Source: Marinilabiliaceae bacterium UBA5488 (GTDB lineage Bacteria > Bacteroidota > Bacteroidia > Bacteroidales > Marinilabiliaceae). From it: a DNA stretch of 64,000 nt. A program made the translations under genes and the position numbers. The stretch spans positions 6,488-70,487 of the forward strand of contig DIPM01000005.1 in the NCBI GenBank assembly GCA_002427105.1, read 5' to 3'. The notes under the pieces are model-generated. The model did no database searches, had not been told where the DNA came from, and saw only the letters and a list, made by a program, of their open reading frames with translations. The stretch's first letter is position 1; each line of letters begins with the position of its first letter. Positions 16,847 through 26,572 of the stretch are shown piece by piece.

Positions 16847-18178
16847 TTACTCTATTAGCTTCGAAATATCACGATTCCATTTGTTATAGTAGAGATTAAG
16901 CCACTTTTCGGCACTTGTAATCCCGGTTGATACTATTTCATTCAATGGCTCTAAGTACTTCTGTTCCGGCTCTATGGAGCATTTCAAGGCACGCCTGGCA
17001 AGACCATCCTGCGCAAAAGATAAAAGCTTAGCCGCCAGCTCATGCAAAACTACGGAATTGCTTTCAGCTCTCAGCCCTTTCACGGGTACTTCTGCACGAA
17101 GACCTATAATAGTGTCAATACCCAGGTGCAGAGCCAAACTATGAGCAGCATCAAGAGCCTGAGTATCATAAAGCAAGCCTACCCAAAAGGCAGCAAGGGC
17201 AACAATCATGGCGGGCGAACCGCTGTCGGCGCCTCGTAGCTCGATATAGCGCTTAAGTCTGACATCCGGAAAAACAGTAGTCACATGAGTTTCCCAATCT
17301 GCCATCGATGGTTGGAAATGATGCTTTCCTTTCATAAAATCTCTGAAGGTCATTCCATCAGCCGGATAATAGACTCCGTCACGAAAAATAAAATAGAGCG
17401 GAACGTCGAGCAGGTATTGAGTATAGCGTTCAAAGCCAAAATTATCACCGAAAATAAAAGGTAAGAATCCACATCTATCGGGATCGGTGTCATCCCACAC
17501 ATGCGAACGATAGCTAAGATAGCCGTTGGGCTGCCTTTCCGTAAAAGGAGAATTCGCGAAAAGAGCTGTTATTACGGGCTGAAATGCTTGTGCAACCTGC
17601 ATTTTTCGAACCATATCAGCTTCTGAGCTGAAGTCAAGATTCACCTGAATCGAGGAGGTTCGCGACATCATGTCCAAGCCAAGGTTTCCCTTGCCGGGCA
17701 TCCAGGCTCGCATATAGCTGTATCTCTCTTTAGGCATCCAGTCAAGATCTTCACGCCTCCAAAAGGGGTCGAAGCCTATCGGCAGTCTGACAAATCCCAT
17801 CTTGGCGGCCATCTCCTCAAGCTTCTGCGTGTATTCTATGGTTTCCTTATACGTTTCATGCACGGTTTCGAGTTTGCTTCCCGACAGTTCAAACTGGCCG
17901 GCAGGCTCAATTGTAATCGAGGCGCCGTCCTTTTGCAAAGCTATAATATTTCCTTTTTCAATAATTGGCAACCAGCCGTTTTCTGCTCCTTCCGATAGTA
18001 TCTCTCTGATGCCCGGCCTTGAATTATACCGCAAACGAGTTAAGTCTCCGGCCTTAAGCAAAAACTGCTCATGCTCGGTACCTATTCCCCAATCCTTCTC
18101 AGGTTTTATTCCTGCCCTGAACCAATCGGACAAGTCTGACACCTCCAACTTCTCCGACTCAACAAGCTTCTCTGTCAT
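16847..18178 (-). CDS. gshA: Glutamate-cysteine ligase, plant/alphaproteobacterial type
   Basis: Joins L-glutamate and L-cysteine through the gamma-carboxyl, using ATP, the first step of glutathione synthesis. The 443-residue protein matches the GCS2-type family over its whole length: IGTEHEQF, TIEPAGQFELSG, GFDPFWRREDLDWMPKERY, GLDMMSRTSSIQVNLDFSSE, LFANSPFTERQPNG and RLKRYIELRGAD. This class is distinct from the E. coli type and from the GshA half of bifunctional GshAB. The start overlaps the stop of the upstream ATP-grasp gene by 4 bp, so the two are translationally coupled. Cytosolic. Confidence 0.93.
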   Translation of the reverse strand: MTEKLVESEKLEVSDLSDWFRAGIKPEKDWGIGTEHEQFLLKAGDLTRLRYNSRPGIREILSEGAENGWLPIIEKGNIIALQKDGASITIEPAGQFELSGSKLETVHETYKETIEYTQKLEEMAAKMGFVRLPIGFDPFWRREDLDWMPKERYSYMRAWMPGKGNLGLDMMSRTSSIQVNLDFSSEADMVRKMQVAQAFQPVITALFANSPFTERQPNGYLSYRSHVWDDTDPDRCGFLPFIFGDNFGFERYTQYLLDVPLYFIFRDGVYYPADGMTFRDFMKGKHHFQPSMADWETHVTTVFPDVRLKRYIELRGADSGSPAMIVALAAFWVGLLYDTQALDAAHSLALHLGIDTIIGLRAEVPVKGLRAESNSVVLHELAAKLLSFAQDGLARRALKCSIEPEQKYLEPLNEIVSTGITSAEKWLNLYYNKWNRDISKLIE

Positions 18179-19182
18179 TTATTCTTTATATTAAATATAC
18201 AATCCAATACATATTTCTCAACATTCCGGTTCTCCCCAATGTAGGGGAAGTCGTGCATTGAAAGCATTGCCGGAGCATTAAGTTCAACAACAATATAATT
18301 TGCCGGTGAGAGCTCTGCATCAGAGTCACTAATAATAATATCTACTCCTGCTATTCGCAAGCCTGCCGCAGCTGCAGCCCTTACAGCCACATCTTTGTAA
18401 TAATCAGGCATAGTGTCGGTCACATCAATACTGTCGCCTCCGGTGCTCAGATTTGAGTTTTTTCGTAAATACACCTTTTCTCCCTTCGGCACAACTGAGT
18501 CAAGGCCAAACCCGGCAGACTCCAGATGACGCTCCACCTCTTCATCAACAACAATCTTCAAGAGAGGATAGCGATAATCGTCTCCACGCCCGATATTCTT
18601 TTCCTCAATAAGCTGCTTAATAGTTGAAAGCCCGTCGCCCACTATATTTGCAGGCTCACGATAGGCAATCGCTCTAACGACTCCATCAATCACCAAAAAG
18701 CGATATTCCTTACCGGGGTAGTACTCTTCAATAATTACCCTGTCGGAATATTCAAAGGCCCGCTCAATGGCTCTTTGAAGCTGACTCTGATTGGCAATGC
18801 GGGTGCTTACCCCGATACCATGATCGGTATCAACGGGCTTAACGACCAGAGGATATTCCGGCAGCTCGAATTCATTCCATTTTTCTCCTGCCTTAATCAT
18901 CACCGCTTTCGCGTGATTTACGCCCTGTCTGGCCAAAAACTGCTTAGTCATCCACTTATCGTTCGAAATCCAATAAGCAATCAGGCTATTTCCGTCAGAT
19001 ATAGTGCCCTCAAGTATAATATATTCCTTGTTTTTATATTTAACGGCAATCAGGTTGTTATCAGCATCAATAATCTCTAATTCCAGCTTTCGCCTCAATA
19101 TTTCAGCTATAATTATCTGGGTGCTAGCCTCAAAATTCTCATAGCCGCTTAGCGGAGTAAAGCTGAAAGTCAAATTCGCCAT
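18175..19182 (-). CDS. Stand-alone ATP-grasp ligase resembling the C-terminal half of GshAB (glutathione synthetase-like)
   Basis: 335 residues resembling the glutathione-synthetase half of bifunctional GshAB/GshF and not classical GshB. Seen: ASTQIIIAEILRR and the AD-NNLI segment (residues 19-45), VVKPVDTDHGIGVS with ATP-binding Lys115, EEYYPGKEYRFLVIDG, the YREPANIVGDG loop, KNSNLSTGGDSIDVT (241-255), and the metal-binding VVELNAPAM with Glu300 and Asn302. The expected reaction adds glycine, or another amino acid, to gamma-Glu-Cys. Acceptor specificity cannot be read from sequence. It is the first gene of the operon with gshA and the ABC exporter. Confidence 0.85.
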   Translation of the reverse strand: MANLTFSFTPLSGYENFEASTQIIIAEILRRKLELEIIDADNNLIAVKYKNKEYIILEGTISDGNSLIAYWISNDKWMTKQFLARQGVNHAKAVMIKAGEKWNEFELPEYPLVVKPVDTDHGIGVSTRIANQSQLQRAIERAFEYSDRVIIEEYYPGKEYRFLVIDGVVRAIAYREPANIVGDGLSTIKQLIEEKNIGRGDDYRYPLLKIVVDEEVERHLESAGFGLDSVVPKGEKVYLRKNSNLSTGGDSIDVTDTMPDYYKDVAVRAAAAAGLRIAGVDIIISDSDAELSPANYIVVELNAPAMLSMHDFPYIGENRNVEKYVLDCIFNIKNK

Positions 19183-19299
19183 AGTCTTATAGGTTTAAAT
19201 AGAACTGAAACATTAGCATTTTAATAGAACGAGGATGCAAGGCTTTTGTTCCGGGCTTATACATTATTAACCTATAGACCTAATATGATTAATATAATT

Positions 19300-19327
19300 A
19301 AAAAAAAGCCGGCAAGCCGGCTTTTTT
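19300..19327 (-). terminator. Terminator after the GH51 gene
   Basis: GCCGGC-type stem (AAAAAAAGCCGGC, a 2-nt loop, then the complement) with T runs on both sides. It ends the leftward pentose operon. Confidence 0.85.
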
Positions 19328-19358
19328 AAAAATGGATTATTTAACACAACTAAACTAA

Positions 19359-20903
19359 CTATTCAAGCACAAGTCCAACAACCGACAAGGAAGGCATAGT
19401 AATTTCCAGCGTATTCTTAGAAAGCTTATACTTTGAAAAAGCCTTGGGGCTCACCTCATCAGGTTTATCAAATTTATTAATAGCATTAAAAGCATTGGCA
19501 GTCAACACGGTTCCTTCATTAACCTTCTTGACTTTTCCACTTCCAAGATCCACAGTAACTTTAATAGATTTATGAGGATTTGTGTTGCTCAGGCTTACAT
19601 TAACCTTTCCGTCTTTTTTGGAGGCAGTACCGGAAATAGCGGGAATTACATCATCGCCAAATTTATAATCTTCGCAAGCTATCGTAACAGGTATGTAGTT
19701 TGCATCCTGATGTACTGCATACATTTTAAAGACATGATAGCTTGGAGTAAGAATCATCTTATCCCCTTCTGTCAGTATCATAGCCTGCAAAACATTAACC
19801 AACTGAGCTATATTAGCCATCTGAACCCGCTCAGAATGGCGATGAAAGATATCAAAGGTAGTAGAGGCTATAAGTGCGTCGCGCATAGAGTTTTGCTGAA
19901 AAAGGTGACCCGGCTCAGTTCCCGGTTCAACATCAGTCCAGATGCCCCATTCATCAACCAGCAAGCCTACGCGTTTGTCGGGGTCATACTTATCCATTAC
20001 TTCCGAATGTTTGGTGATAAGCTCATCCATCCTTAAACTTTGTTTGAGTCCTTTGATATAAAGGCTCTCGTCAAAACCGGTAGCTGCAGATTTATTGCCC
20101 CAATCGCCGGTAGCAATAGTATAATAATGTACCGACAAAGCGTCCATATTGCGGCCTGCATTTTTCATCAGCACATCTGTCCAGTTAAAGTCAAAGCCAT
20201 TTGCACCGCAGCCTACGCGCTCAAATTTGCCCTTGCCATACTGCAAGGCATAAAGAGAATACTGGCGCAATAAATCTGAGTAGAACTCGGGAGTCATATC
20301 TCCTCCACAACCCCAGCTTTCGTTGCCAACCCCCAGAAACTTAACATCCCAAGGTTTATCACGACCGTTTTGGCGACGCCAGTTGGCCATTTCAACGTCC
20401 TTATCGGAAGTCATATACTCAATCCACTCGACCATTTCCTGAACAGTACCGCTTCCCACATTAGCAGAAATATAGGCATCTGCCCCAATCATTTCGCAAA
20501 GATTCAAGAACTCGTGAGTGCCAAAGCTATTGTCTTCAACTGTTCCACCCCAAAATACATTATCGATTCTGGGACGCTCATTTACCGGCCCTACTCCGTT
20601 CTTCCAATGGTAGGTGTCAGCAAAACAACCGCCCGGCCAGCGCAATACAGGAATTTCGAGGGCTTTCAAAGCTTCTAGCACATCCTTTCTGTAGCCATTC
20701 TCGTTAGGGATATCGGAATCATGGCCTACCCAAATTCCATCGTAAATACAACGGCCAAGGTGCTCAGCAAACTGTCCGTAAATATTCTTGTTAATCACCT
20801 GATTAGCTTGATCAAAATCAAGCTTAATGCTGTTTTCCTGCCCAGTCATTGTCAATCCGAGTGACAAGAAGAAAACTGAAATCCAAAGAAAATTTCTTTT
20901 CAT
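19359..20903 (-). CDS. GH51 alpha-L-arabinofuranosidase, exported
   Basis: Releases terminal arabinofuranose from arabinan, arabinoxylan or their oligomers. The 514-residue protein starts with a signal peptide (hydrophobic residues 5-20, ending near TMTGQ). GH51 motifs are IYGQFAEHLGRCIYDG, LRWPGGCFADTYHWKNGVGP, the acid/base Glu195 in GVGNESWGCGG and the nucleophile Glu318 in LLVDEWGIW. A beta-sandwich domain forms the C-terminus. With a leader peptide it should act in the periplasm or at the surface. It is the last gene of the pentose locus, 193 bp after the symporter, and has its own terminator. Confidence 0.93.
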   Translation of the reverse strand: MKRNFLWISVFFLSLGLTMTGQENSIKLDFDQANQVINKNIYGQFAEHLGRCIYDGIWVGHDSDIPNENGYRKDVLEALKALEIPVLRWPGGCFADTYHWKNGVGPVNERPRIDNVFWGGTVEDNSFGTHEFLNLCEMIGADAYISANVGSGTVQEMVEWIEYMTSDKDVEMANWRRQNGRDKPWDVKFLGVGNESWGCGGDMTPEFYSDLLRQYSLYALQYGKGKFERVGCGANGFDFNWTDVLMKNAGRNMDALSVHYYTIATGDWGNKSAATGFDESLYIKGLKQSLRMDELITKHSEVMDKYDPDKRVGLLVDEWGIWTDVEPGTEPGHLFQQNSMRDALIASTTFDIFHRHSERVQMANIAQLVNVLQAMILTEGDKMILTPSYHVFKMYAVHQDANYIPVTIACEDYKFGDDVIPAISGTASKKDGKVNVSLSNTNPHKSIKVTVDLGSGKVKKVNEGTVLTANAFNAINKFDKPDEVSPKAFSKYKLSKNTLEITMPSLSVVGLVLE

Positions 20904-21096
20904 ACCTAAAGATTTTTTTAGTCATCGTTTGTAATTTGCCCGGGCAACATCATGCTCTTCAGCATAAGCCCCGGCTCATTTCATAACGAAGAAATTAAAC
21001 ACTGCTAATAAAAGTATTTCACACTTTAAAAATAGTCTATCCTTAGATATTTGCCAACACAATTTCGAAAATTCTTTTAAGAAAAGTTGAAAACAC

Positions 21097-22512
21097 TTAC
21101 TTTTTCCAAAGAGCTTCCATATCTTCAAGGGTTTTGCCCTTGGTTTCGGGAACAAAACGCCACACAAAAACAGCTGCTATTACAGCCATCAGTCCATATA
21201 TCCAGTAGGCAAAGCCGTGATTAAATTTCTCAATCAGGAAAGAGCTCTTATCCATCATCGGGAAAGTCCACGAAACCAGATAATTTGCAATCCACTGCGC
21301 TGCCACAGCGATAGCCATCACTTTCCCGCGGATACTGTTGGGAAATATTTCTGAAAGAAGAACCCATACCACGGGACCCCAGCTAACAGCGAATGAAGCC
21401 ACATAACCCAGCATAAATATTAGAGAAGCAAATCCTAACTGATTAAAATAGAAGGAAAATCCTAAAGCGAACATAAAGAATCCCATTCCAAGGGCTCCTA
21501 TTATCATCAAAGGCTTCCTCCCGAACTTATCGACAGTGAGAATCGCGACAACAGTAAATGACAGATTTATTATGCCTACTATAATGGTCTGCAACAGCGC
21601 TGTGTCAGTTCCTGAGCCCATGTTTTTGAATATTTCAGGCGCATAGTAAAGCACAACATTAATGCCTACAAATTGCTGGAAAACAGACAATAAGATACCA
21701 ATAACTACAATTGCGATACCGTAAGACAAAATTTTGCCTGAGTGACTTTCTACTGTACCCTTTATATCAGCAAGAATATTGCCGGCAACATTCTTCCCGT
21801 TAACCTTGCTAAGAATTTTCAAGGCTTCCTCATCCCTATTCTTTAACACAAGGAAACGAGGCGTTTCAGGCACAAACAAAAGGAAGAAAAGGAAGAGAGT
21901 ACAAGGAACCAGCTCCGAAGCAAACATCCATCTCCAGCCTATGGTATTTAGCCAGGATTCATCACCCTGAAGCGCAATGCCGTAATTCACGAAATAAACA
22001 ACAAGCATTCCGAAGATAATAGCAAACTGGTTTAGTGCCACTAAGCGACCTCTCATTCGGGCAGGTGCAATTTCAGCAATGTACATGGGTGATAGCATAG
22101 ATGCCATACCAACCCCGACTCCACCGATAAAGCGAAAAAAGATAAAATGCCAGATAAAGGTGTGATCTCCCTGGCCTATTGGTTTAAATAACATTTCCGG
22201 AATTGCGGATCCCAGCGCTGAGATAAAAAACAGGATACCGGCAAGTATCAAGCCGTTTCTTCGGCCAAGCTTATTGCTCACATAGCCGCCACTTAATCCA
22301 CCGATAATACATCCTATCAGTGCACTAGAAACCAAAAACCCGAGCCATGAATTGGCCAGGGTCTCAGTTAAACCCATTGGTTCAACAAAAAATTTTTCTA
22401 AGGAACTAACTGTTCCTGAAATTACTGCTGTGTCGTATCCAAACAATAAACCACCAAGAGTGGCGACAAAGGTTAGACCAATCACATATAAGCTACTTTG
22501 ACCCTTTTCCAT
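21097..22512 (-). CDS. xylE: MFS sugar:proton symporter (XylE-like)
   Basis: A 12-helix inner-membrane transporter of 471 residues in the sugar-porter family. Motifs: LFGYDTAVISG in helix 1, GGYVSNKLGRRNG between helices 2 and 3, PETPRFL after helix 6, the QQFVGINVVLYYAPEIF helix-7 signature, DKFGRKPLMI, and a closing PETKGKTLEDME. The xylose isomerase and kinase genes upstream make D-xylose (perhaps also arabinose) the likely substrate. A 172-bp gap with a large hairpin separates it from xylA. Confidence 0.88.
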   Translation of the reverse strand: MEKGQSSLYVIGLTFVATLGGLLFGYDTAVISGTVSSLEKFFVEPMGLTETLANSWLGFLVSSALIGCIIGGLSGGYVSNKLGRRNGLILAGILFFISALGSAIPEMLFKPIGQGDHTFIWHFIFFRFIGGVGVGMASMLSPMYIAEIAPARMRGRLVALNQFAIIFGMLVVYFVNYGIALQGDESWLNTIGWRWMFASELVPCTLFLFFLLFVPETPRFLVLKNRDEEALKILSKVNGKNVAGNILADIKGTVESHSGKILSYGIAIVVIGILLSVFQQFVGINVVLYYAPEIFKNMGSGTDTALLQTIIVGIINLSFTVVAILTVDKFGRKPLMIIGALGMGFFMFALGFSFYFNQLGFASLIFMLGYVASFAVSWGPVVWVLLSEIFPNSIRGKVMAIAVAAQWIANYLVSWTFPMMDKSSFLIEKFNHGFAYWIYGLMAVIAAVFVWRFVPETKGKTLEDMEALWKK

Positions 22513-22611
22513 TGGTTTTTCTTTAGAATATTAGCATAGACTACTTTTGTAGCGGAGTAAAGCTACATAATTTGAAACTGGAAATAGTGGGAAGGTAAAA
22601 GATAATATTAA

Positions 22612-22675
22612 GGGATAGCTTGTTGCAAGCAACACCAGTCTTGCAACAAGCTACAAAGGAATTGTAAACTATCCC
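22612..22675 (-). promoter_or_regulatory. Hairpin in the xylA-xylE intergenic region
   Basis: Perfect 13-bp arms (AGCTTGTTGCAAG, 22617-22629, and 22640-22652) with a 10-nt loop, and an outer GGGATA...TATCCC pairing. No strong T tract follows, so it is more likely an mRNA processing, stability or partial attenuation element setting xylA:xylE ratios than a full terminator. Confidence 0.5.
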
Positions 22676-22684
22676 GGAATAATA

Positions 22685-24013
22685 TTAAATGTAAAGATTA
22701 ATTAGCTGCTCATACAACTCTTGCTTTCCGCTAATCATTTTGGGCTCACCATTAGCCAAAGCAAAATCGCGAAGGTCAGTAAGCTTAAGTTTGCCGGCTT
22801 CGAACTCGGCACCTTTACCGCTGTCAAAAGAAGCATAACGCTGAGCACGCATCTTCTTGTAGTCAGATTCGTTCAATACTTTATCAGCAATAACCAGGGC
22901 ACGGGCAAACACGTCCATTCCTGAAATATGTGAGATAAATATATCTTCCAGATCTGTAGAGTTACGACGAGTTTTTGCGTCAAAGTTAACACCACCGGTT
23001 TTCAAACCTCCTGCTTCGAGGATAACCATCATAGCTTCAACCGTTTCATAGATATTAATCGGGAATTGGTCAGTATCCCAGCCATTTTGGTAATCACCGC
23101 GGTTAGCGTCAATTGAGCCCAGCATACCGGCATCGGCTGCAACCTGAAGCTCATGTTGGAAAGTGTGACCGGCCAAAGTAGCGTGGTTAACTTCCACATT
23201 GATGCTGAAATCCTTATCTAAGCCGAAATGACGCAGGAAGCCGATAACAGTAGCGCTGTCGAAGTCATATTGGTGTTTTGTCGGCTCCATTGGCTTAGGT
23301 TCAATATAAAATGCACCTTTAAAGCCCTGTGCACGTGCGTAGTCTCTTGCCATGATGAGGAATCTTGCAAAATGCTCTTGTTCACGCTTCATGTCTGTAT
23401 TAAGAAGAGACATATAGCCTTCACGTCCACCCCAGAAGGTGTAGCCTTCGCCACCTAAAGCTATGGTTGCGTCGATAGCATTCTTAACCTGGGTAGCAGC
23501 AAATGCAACAGCGGCAAAATCAGGATTTGTAGAAGCTCCGTTCATATAGCGAGGATTGCTGAAAACGTTGGCAGTACCCCAAAGCAGCTTAACACCTGAA
23601 GCCTGTTGTTTTGCCTTAGCATAATCAACAATAGCCGCCAAATTTTTCTCATACTCGGAAAGTGAAGCTCCTTCAGAAACCAAGTCAACATCATGCCAGC
23701 AGTAATATGGTGCACCAAGCTTTGTGATAAACTCAAATGCTGCATCCATTTTCACTTTTGCAGCGCTTATGGCGTCGCCACCAACAAACCATGGAAACTT
23801 CTTAGTTCCGCTTCCAAAAGGATCACCACCATCAGCGCAGAAGGTATGCCAGTAAGCAACGGCAAAGCGCATATGTTCTTTCATTGTTTTCCCGGCCACT
23901 TTCTGGTCTGCATTATACCATTTAAAGGCCAATGGATTTTTTGATTCTCTTCCTTCGTATTTTATCTCTCCAATACCCGGAAAATACTCTTTGTTACCTA
24001 ATGTTATGCTCAT
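22685..24013 (-). CDS. xylA: Xylose isomerase
   Basis: Converts D-xylose to D-xylulose with two divalent metals. The 442-residue cytosolic TIM-barrel is of the longer class-II type. Visible motifs: catalytic His in YYCWHDVDLV, metal-binding Glu and Lys in FYIEPKPMEPTKHQYDFD, NVEVNHATLAGHTF, and GSIDANRGDYQNGWDTDQFP. The start MSITLGNKEYFPGI is typical. It lies 19 bp after xylB, making a tight xylBA pair. Confidence 0.97.
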   Translation of the reverse strand: MSITLGNKEYFPGIGEIKYEGRESKNPLAFKWYNADQKVAGKTMKEHMRFAVAYWHTFCADGGDPFGSGTKKFPWFVGGDAISAAKVKMDAAFEFITKLGAPYYCWHDVDLVSEGASLSEYEKNLAAIVDYAKAKQQASGVKLLWGTANVFSNPRYMNGASTNPDFAAVAFAATQVKNAIDATIALGGEGYTFWGGREGYMSLLNTDMKREQEHFARFLIMARDYARAQGFKGAFYIEPKPMEPTKHQYDFDSATVIGFLRHFGLDKDFSINVEVNHATLAGHTFQHELQVAADAGMLGSIDANRGDYQNGWDTDQFPINIYETVEAMMVILEAGGLKTGGVNFDAKTRRNSTDLEDIFISHISGMDVFARALVIADKVLNESDYKKMRAQRYASFDSGKGAEFEAGKLKLTDLRDFALANGEPKMISGKQELYEQLINLYI

Positions 24014-24032
24014 AATTCAACTATTAAAAAAA

Positions 24033-25505
24033 TTAAAACTTCAAATTATCTTTCCAAATTTTATATACCTCATTAACTGCAAGCTTGTCTCCATCGGGCT
24101 CAATAGCCTCAAGACATTTCAGCTTATCAAAGGCCTCTTCAGAACTCTTATATAGACCGGCTCCAAGCGCTGCCCCGCGAGCAGCTCCAAGGGCTCCGTC
24201 AGTATCGTAAAGTTCGATTCTGGCATTCAGTACATTAGACATAGTTTGGCGGAAAAGAGGGCTCAAAAACATATTAGCCTTACCTACCCTTACAACCTTT
24301 GTCTCTATGTTCATTTCATTCATAATATCCACGCCATAGCGGAAACTGAAAGCAATACCTTCCTGTGCAGCCCTGAATATGTGATTTTGATTATGGATAT
24401 TAAGGCTGATCCCTTTAAACTCTGCGCCCGGATTAGCATTGCCCAGCACTCGTTCGGCTCCGTTGCCGAAGGGATAGACTAAGACACCTTCAGAGCCGAC
24501 AGAGGCGCGGGAGGCCATCTCATTCATCTTCACATAATCAATATTTCCACCCATATTCTTGCGCAGCCACGAGTTAAGGATACCGGTGCCATTAATACAC
24601 AGCAGCACCCCTATTCTTCGCTTTTCAGCACTATGGTTGACGTGCGCGAAACTGTTAACCCTGGATTGCTTATCGTGCGAGAGCACATCACTTACCCCGT
24701 ACACAACTCCTGAAGTACCGGCAGTTGCAGCCACTTCACCCGGCTCGAGCACGTTCAATGAAAAGGCGTTGTTGGGTTGATCGCCTGCGCGATAGCTAAC
24801 CGGGATACCCTCTGGCAAACCAAGATCATCAGCCACCTTAGGACTAACATAGGCATGCTCTGAGAAGGTATCGACCAGGTCCGAAAGCAAGGATTGGTCA
24901 ATACCATAATATTTAAACAGTTCTGATGCCGGAGCTTCTTTGTTAAAATCCCACATAATACCTTCAGTCAGACCTGAAACAGTAGTCTGCATTTTCCCTG
25001 TAAGGCGATAGGCAATATAATCGCCCGGCAACATAACTTTATAAATCCTTGCATACTTATCAGGTTCATTGTCCTTCACCCATTTAAGCTTTGACAGGGT
25101 AAAATTGCCGGGAGAGTTAAGTAGATTTGACAGGCAGTAGTCGGCCCCAAGGTCGGCAAAGGCTCTGTCGCCTATCTCAACGGCGCGGCTGTCGCTCCAA
25201 ATAATTGAAGGTCGGATAACTTCGCCATCTTTATCCAGAGCAACCAATCCATGCATCTGGTATGATATACCAATGGCTTTTATGGCTTTCTTATCTATCT
25301 TGGCACTAGCCAAAACATCTTTCAAAGCGCTTTTCATATTTTCCCACCACTGCACGGGCTCTTGCTCTGCCCAACCATTTTTGACTGCAATCATAGGCAT
25401 CTCCTCCTTGGGATAAAATGCCGAGGCAGGACAACTACCATCTGAAAGTTTCAAAAGGCTCACCTTTACTGACGAGCTTCCTACGTCTATTCCTAAAGTG
25501 TACAT
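24033..25505 (-). CDS. xylB: Xylulokinase
   Basis: Phosphorylates D-xylulose to xylulose 5-phosphate, which enters the pentose phosphate pathway. The 490-residue FGGY-family kinase shows the N-terminal phosphate loop GIDVGSSSVKVSL, SYQMHGLVALD, the GDYIAYRLTG segment, GDQPNNAF and the AGTSGVVYG ATP-domain motif. The gene starts 38 bp after the GntR regulator and runs directly into xylA, so the regulator probably heads the operon. Confidence 0.95.
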   Translation of the reverse strand: MYTLGIDVGSSSVKVSLLKLSDGSCPASAFYPKEEMPMIAVKNGWAEQEPVQWWENMKSALKDVLASAKIDKKAIKAIGISYQMHGLVALDKDGEVIRPSIIWSDSRAVEIGDRAFADLGADYCLSNLLNSPGNFTLSKLKWVKDNEPDKYARIYKVMLPGDYIAYRLTGKMQTTVSGLTEGIMWDFNKEAPASELFKYYGIDQSLLSDLVDTFSEHAYVSPKVADDLGLPEGIPVSYRAGDQPNNAFSLNVLEPGEVAATAGTSGVVYGVSDVLSHDKQSRVNSFAHVNHSAEKRRIGVLLCINGTGILNSWLRKNMGGNIDYVKMNEMASRASVGSEGVLVYPFGNGAERVLGNANPGAEFKGISLNIHNQNHIFRAAQEGIAFSFRYGVDIMNEMNIETKVVRVGKANMFLSPLFRQTMSNVLNARIELYDTDGALGAARGAALGAGLYKSSEEAFDKLKCLEAIEPDGDKLAVNEVYKIWKDNLKF

Positions 25506-25543
25506 AGCTTAATCTGTTCTGTTCTGTAAAAACTCAAAATATT

Positions 25544-26551
25544 TTATAAGGAATCTCTGATATATACTTGTGTAGGTACGCAAAGCTGCATAGGCGCATC
25601 GTTAACGACAAACTCGGCAGCCTTCATACCCATTAATTTAAAATCAGTAGTTATTACTGTAATACCCTTGTAAATAAATTTTTTCATTGGTGTTTCATTG
25701 TAAGAGATAATTCCGGTATCTCTGCCGGGTTCGAGCCCTTTTTGACGGCATTGCTCCAAAAACTGTCCCAACATCCTGTCACTCACAGATAAATATGCTG
25801 TTCCTGCTTTCACATCAAACTTTGCCGCGTTAGTTTCAACCGTACATTTAATGCCATAATCGCTGCAAAACTTTTTACCAAAATACAGTAATTCAACCGG
25901 GTGATTAGTATAGTTTGGGTATAAGAAGACCATTTCCTTATACTTTTTCAATAGATGCTTAACAGAAAGAAGTCCATCATAGACCGACTGTCCGAAATCC
26001 TGATAAAGCAGGTTATTGCCCGGCTTAGAATATATATTCCAGTCAATGACAAGCAATTTCTCCGAAGGAATTTGTGACAGAATGCTGTCAACCTCCGGAT
26101 GGTCAAAAGGCATTACCACATATTTATGATATTTCCCAATGCTCTCTTCGATTTGACGTTTAAAAACATCAGTATTATAGTGGTGGAAACGTACATCAGC
26201 AAGTACGTTTTCCGGAAGGTTTTTTATAAACGAATCATATAAAACCTCCTTATAAGCTTTGAAGGTGTCGAGAAAGAGGAAAACACGTCTGATCTCTCTG
26301 GCAACGAAATAGCCCTTATTAGGAACCGAGTCAATTACTCCCTGCTCCTTCAAAAGCGAGTATGCTTTGAAAACAGTATCCCGACTAAGTTTGTATTCTT
26401 TACAGACCTGGTTGACAGATGGCAAATGATCACCCATGCTTAGCTTATTTTCGGAAATAGCGTAATTCACCGAATCAATCAATTGCCGAAACTTAGGTAC
26501 ATCACCCGCCTCATTCAACTGAAATTTAAAATTATTTTCTTTCGACGACAT
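25544..26551 (-). CDS. GntR-family regulator with periplasmic-binding-protein-like sensor domain
   Basis: Predicted repressor or activator of the pentose operon. Residues from about 15 to 80 form a GntR winged helix (LSMGDHLPSVNQVCKEYKLS, then RDTVFKAYSLLKEQG). The rest resembles a LacI-type sugar-binding fold rather than the FadR or UbiC types. The start is taken as ATG 26551 (MSSKENNFKF). An extended reading from a TTG at 26575 would overlap the TATCTTTG promoter element. Being first in the operon, it is probably autoregulated. The ligand (xylose, xylulose or arabinose) is inferred from neighbours only. Confidence 0.82.
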   Translation of the reverse strand: MSSKENNFKFQLNEAGDVPKFRQLIDSVNYAISENKLSMGDHLPSVNQVCKEYKLSRDTVFKAYSLLKEQGVIDSVPNKGYFVAREIRRVFLFLDTFKAYKEVLYDSFIKNLPENVLADVRFHHYNTDVFKRQIEESIGKYHKYVVMPFDHPEVDSILSQIPSEKLLVIDWNIYSKPGNNLLYQDFGQSVYDGLLSVKHLLKKYKEMVFLYPNYTNHPVELLYFGKKFCSDYGIKCTVETNAAKFDVKAGTAYLSVSDRMLGQFLEQCRQKGLEPGRDTGIISYNETPMKKFIYKGITVITTDFKLMGMKAAEFVVNDAPMQLCVPTQVYIRDSL

Positions 26552-26572
26552 AGTGTTCTGGTCTGTTACGGT

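Noticed and set aside
22541..22552. Rightward promoter-like TACTTTTG upstream of xylE
   Set aside because: It points away from any gene and is part of a CTAC/GTAG dyad; no transcript to explain it.
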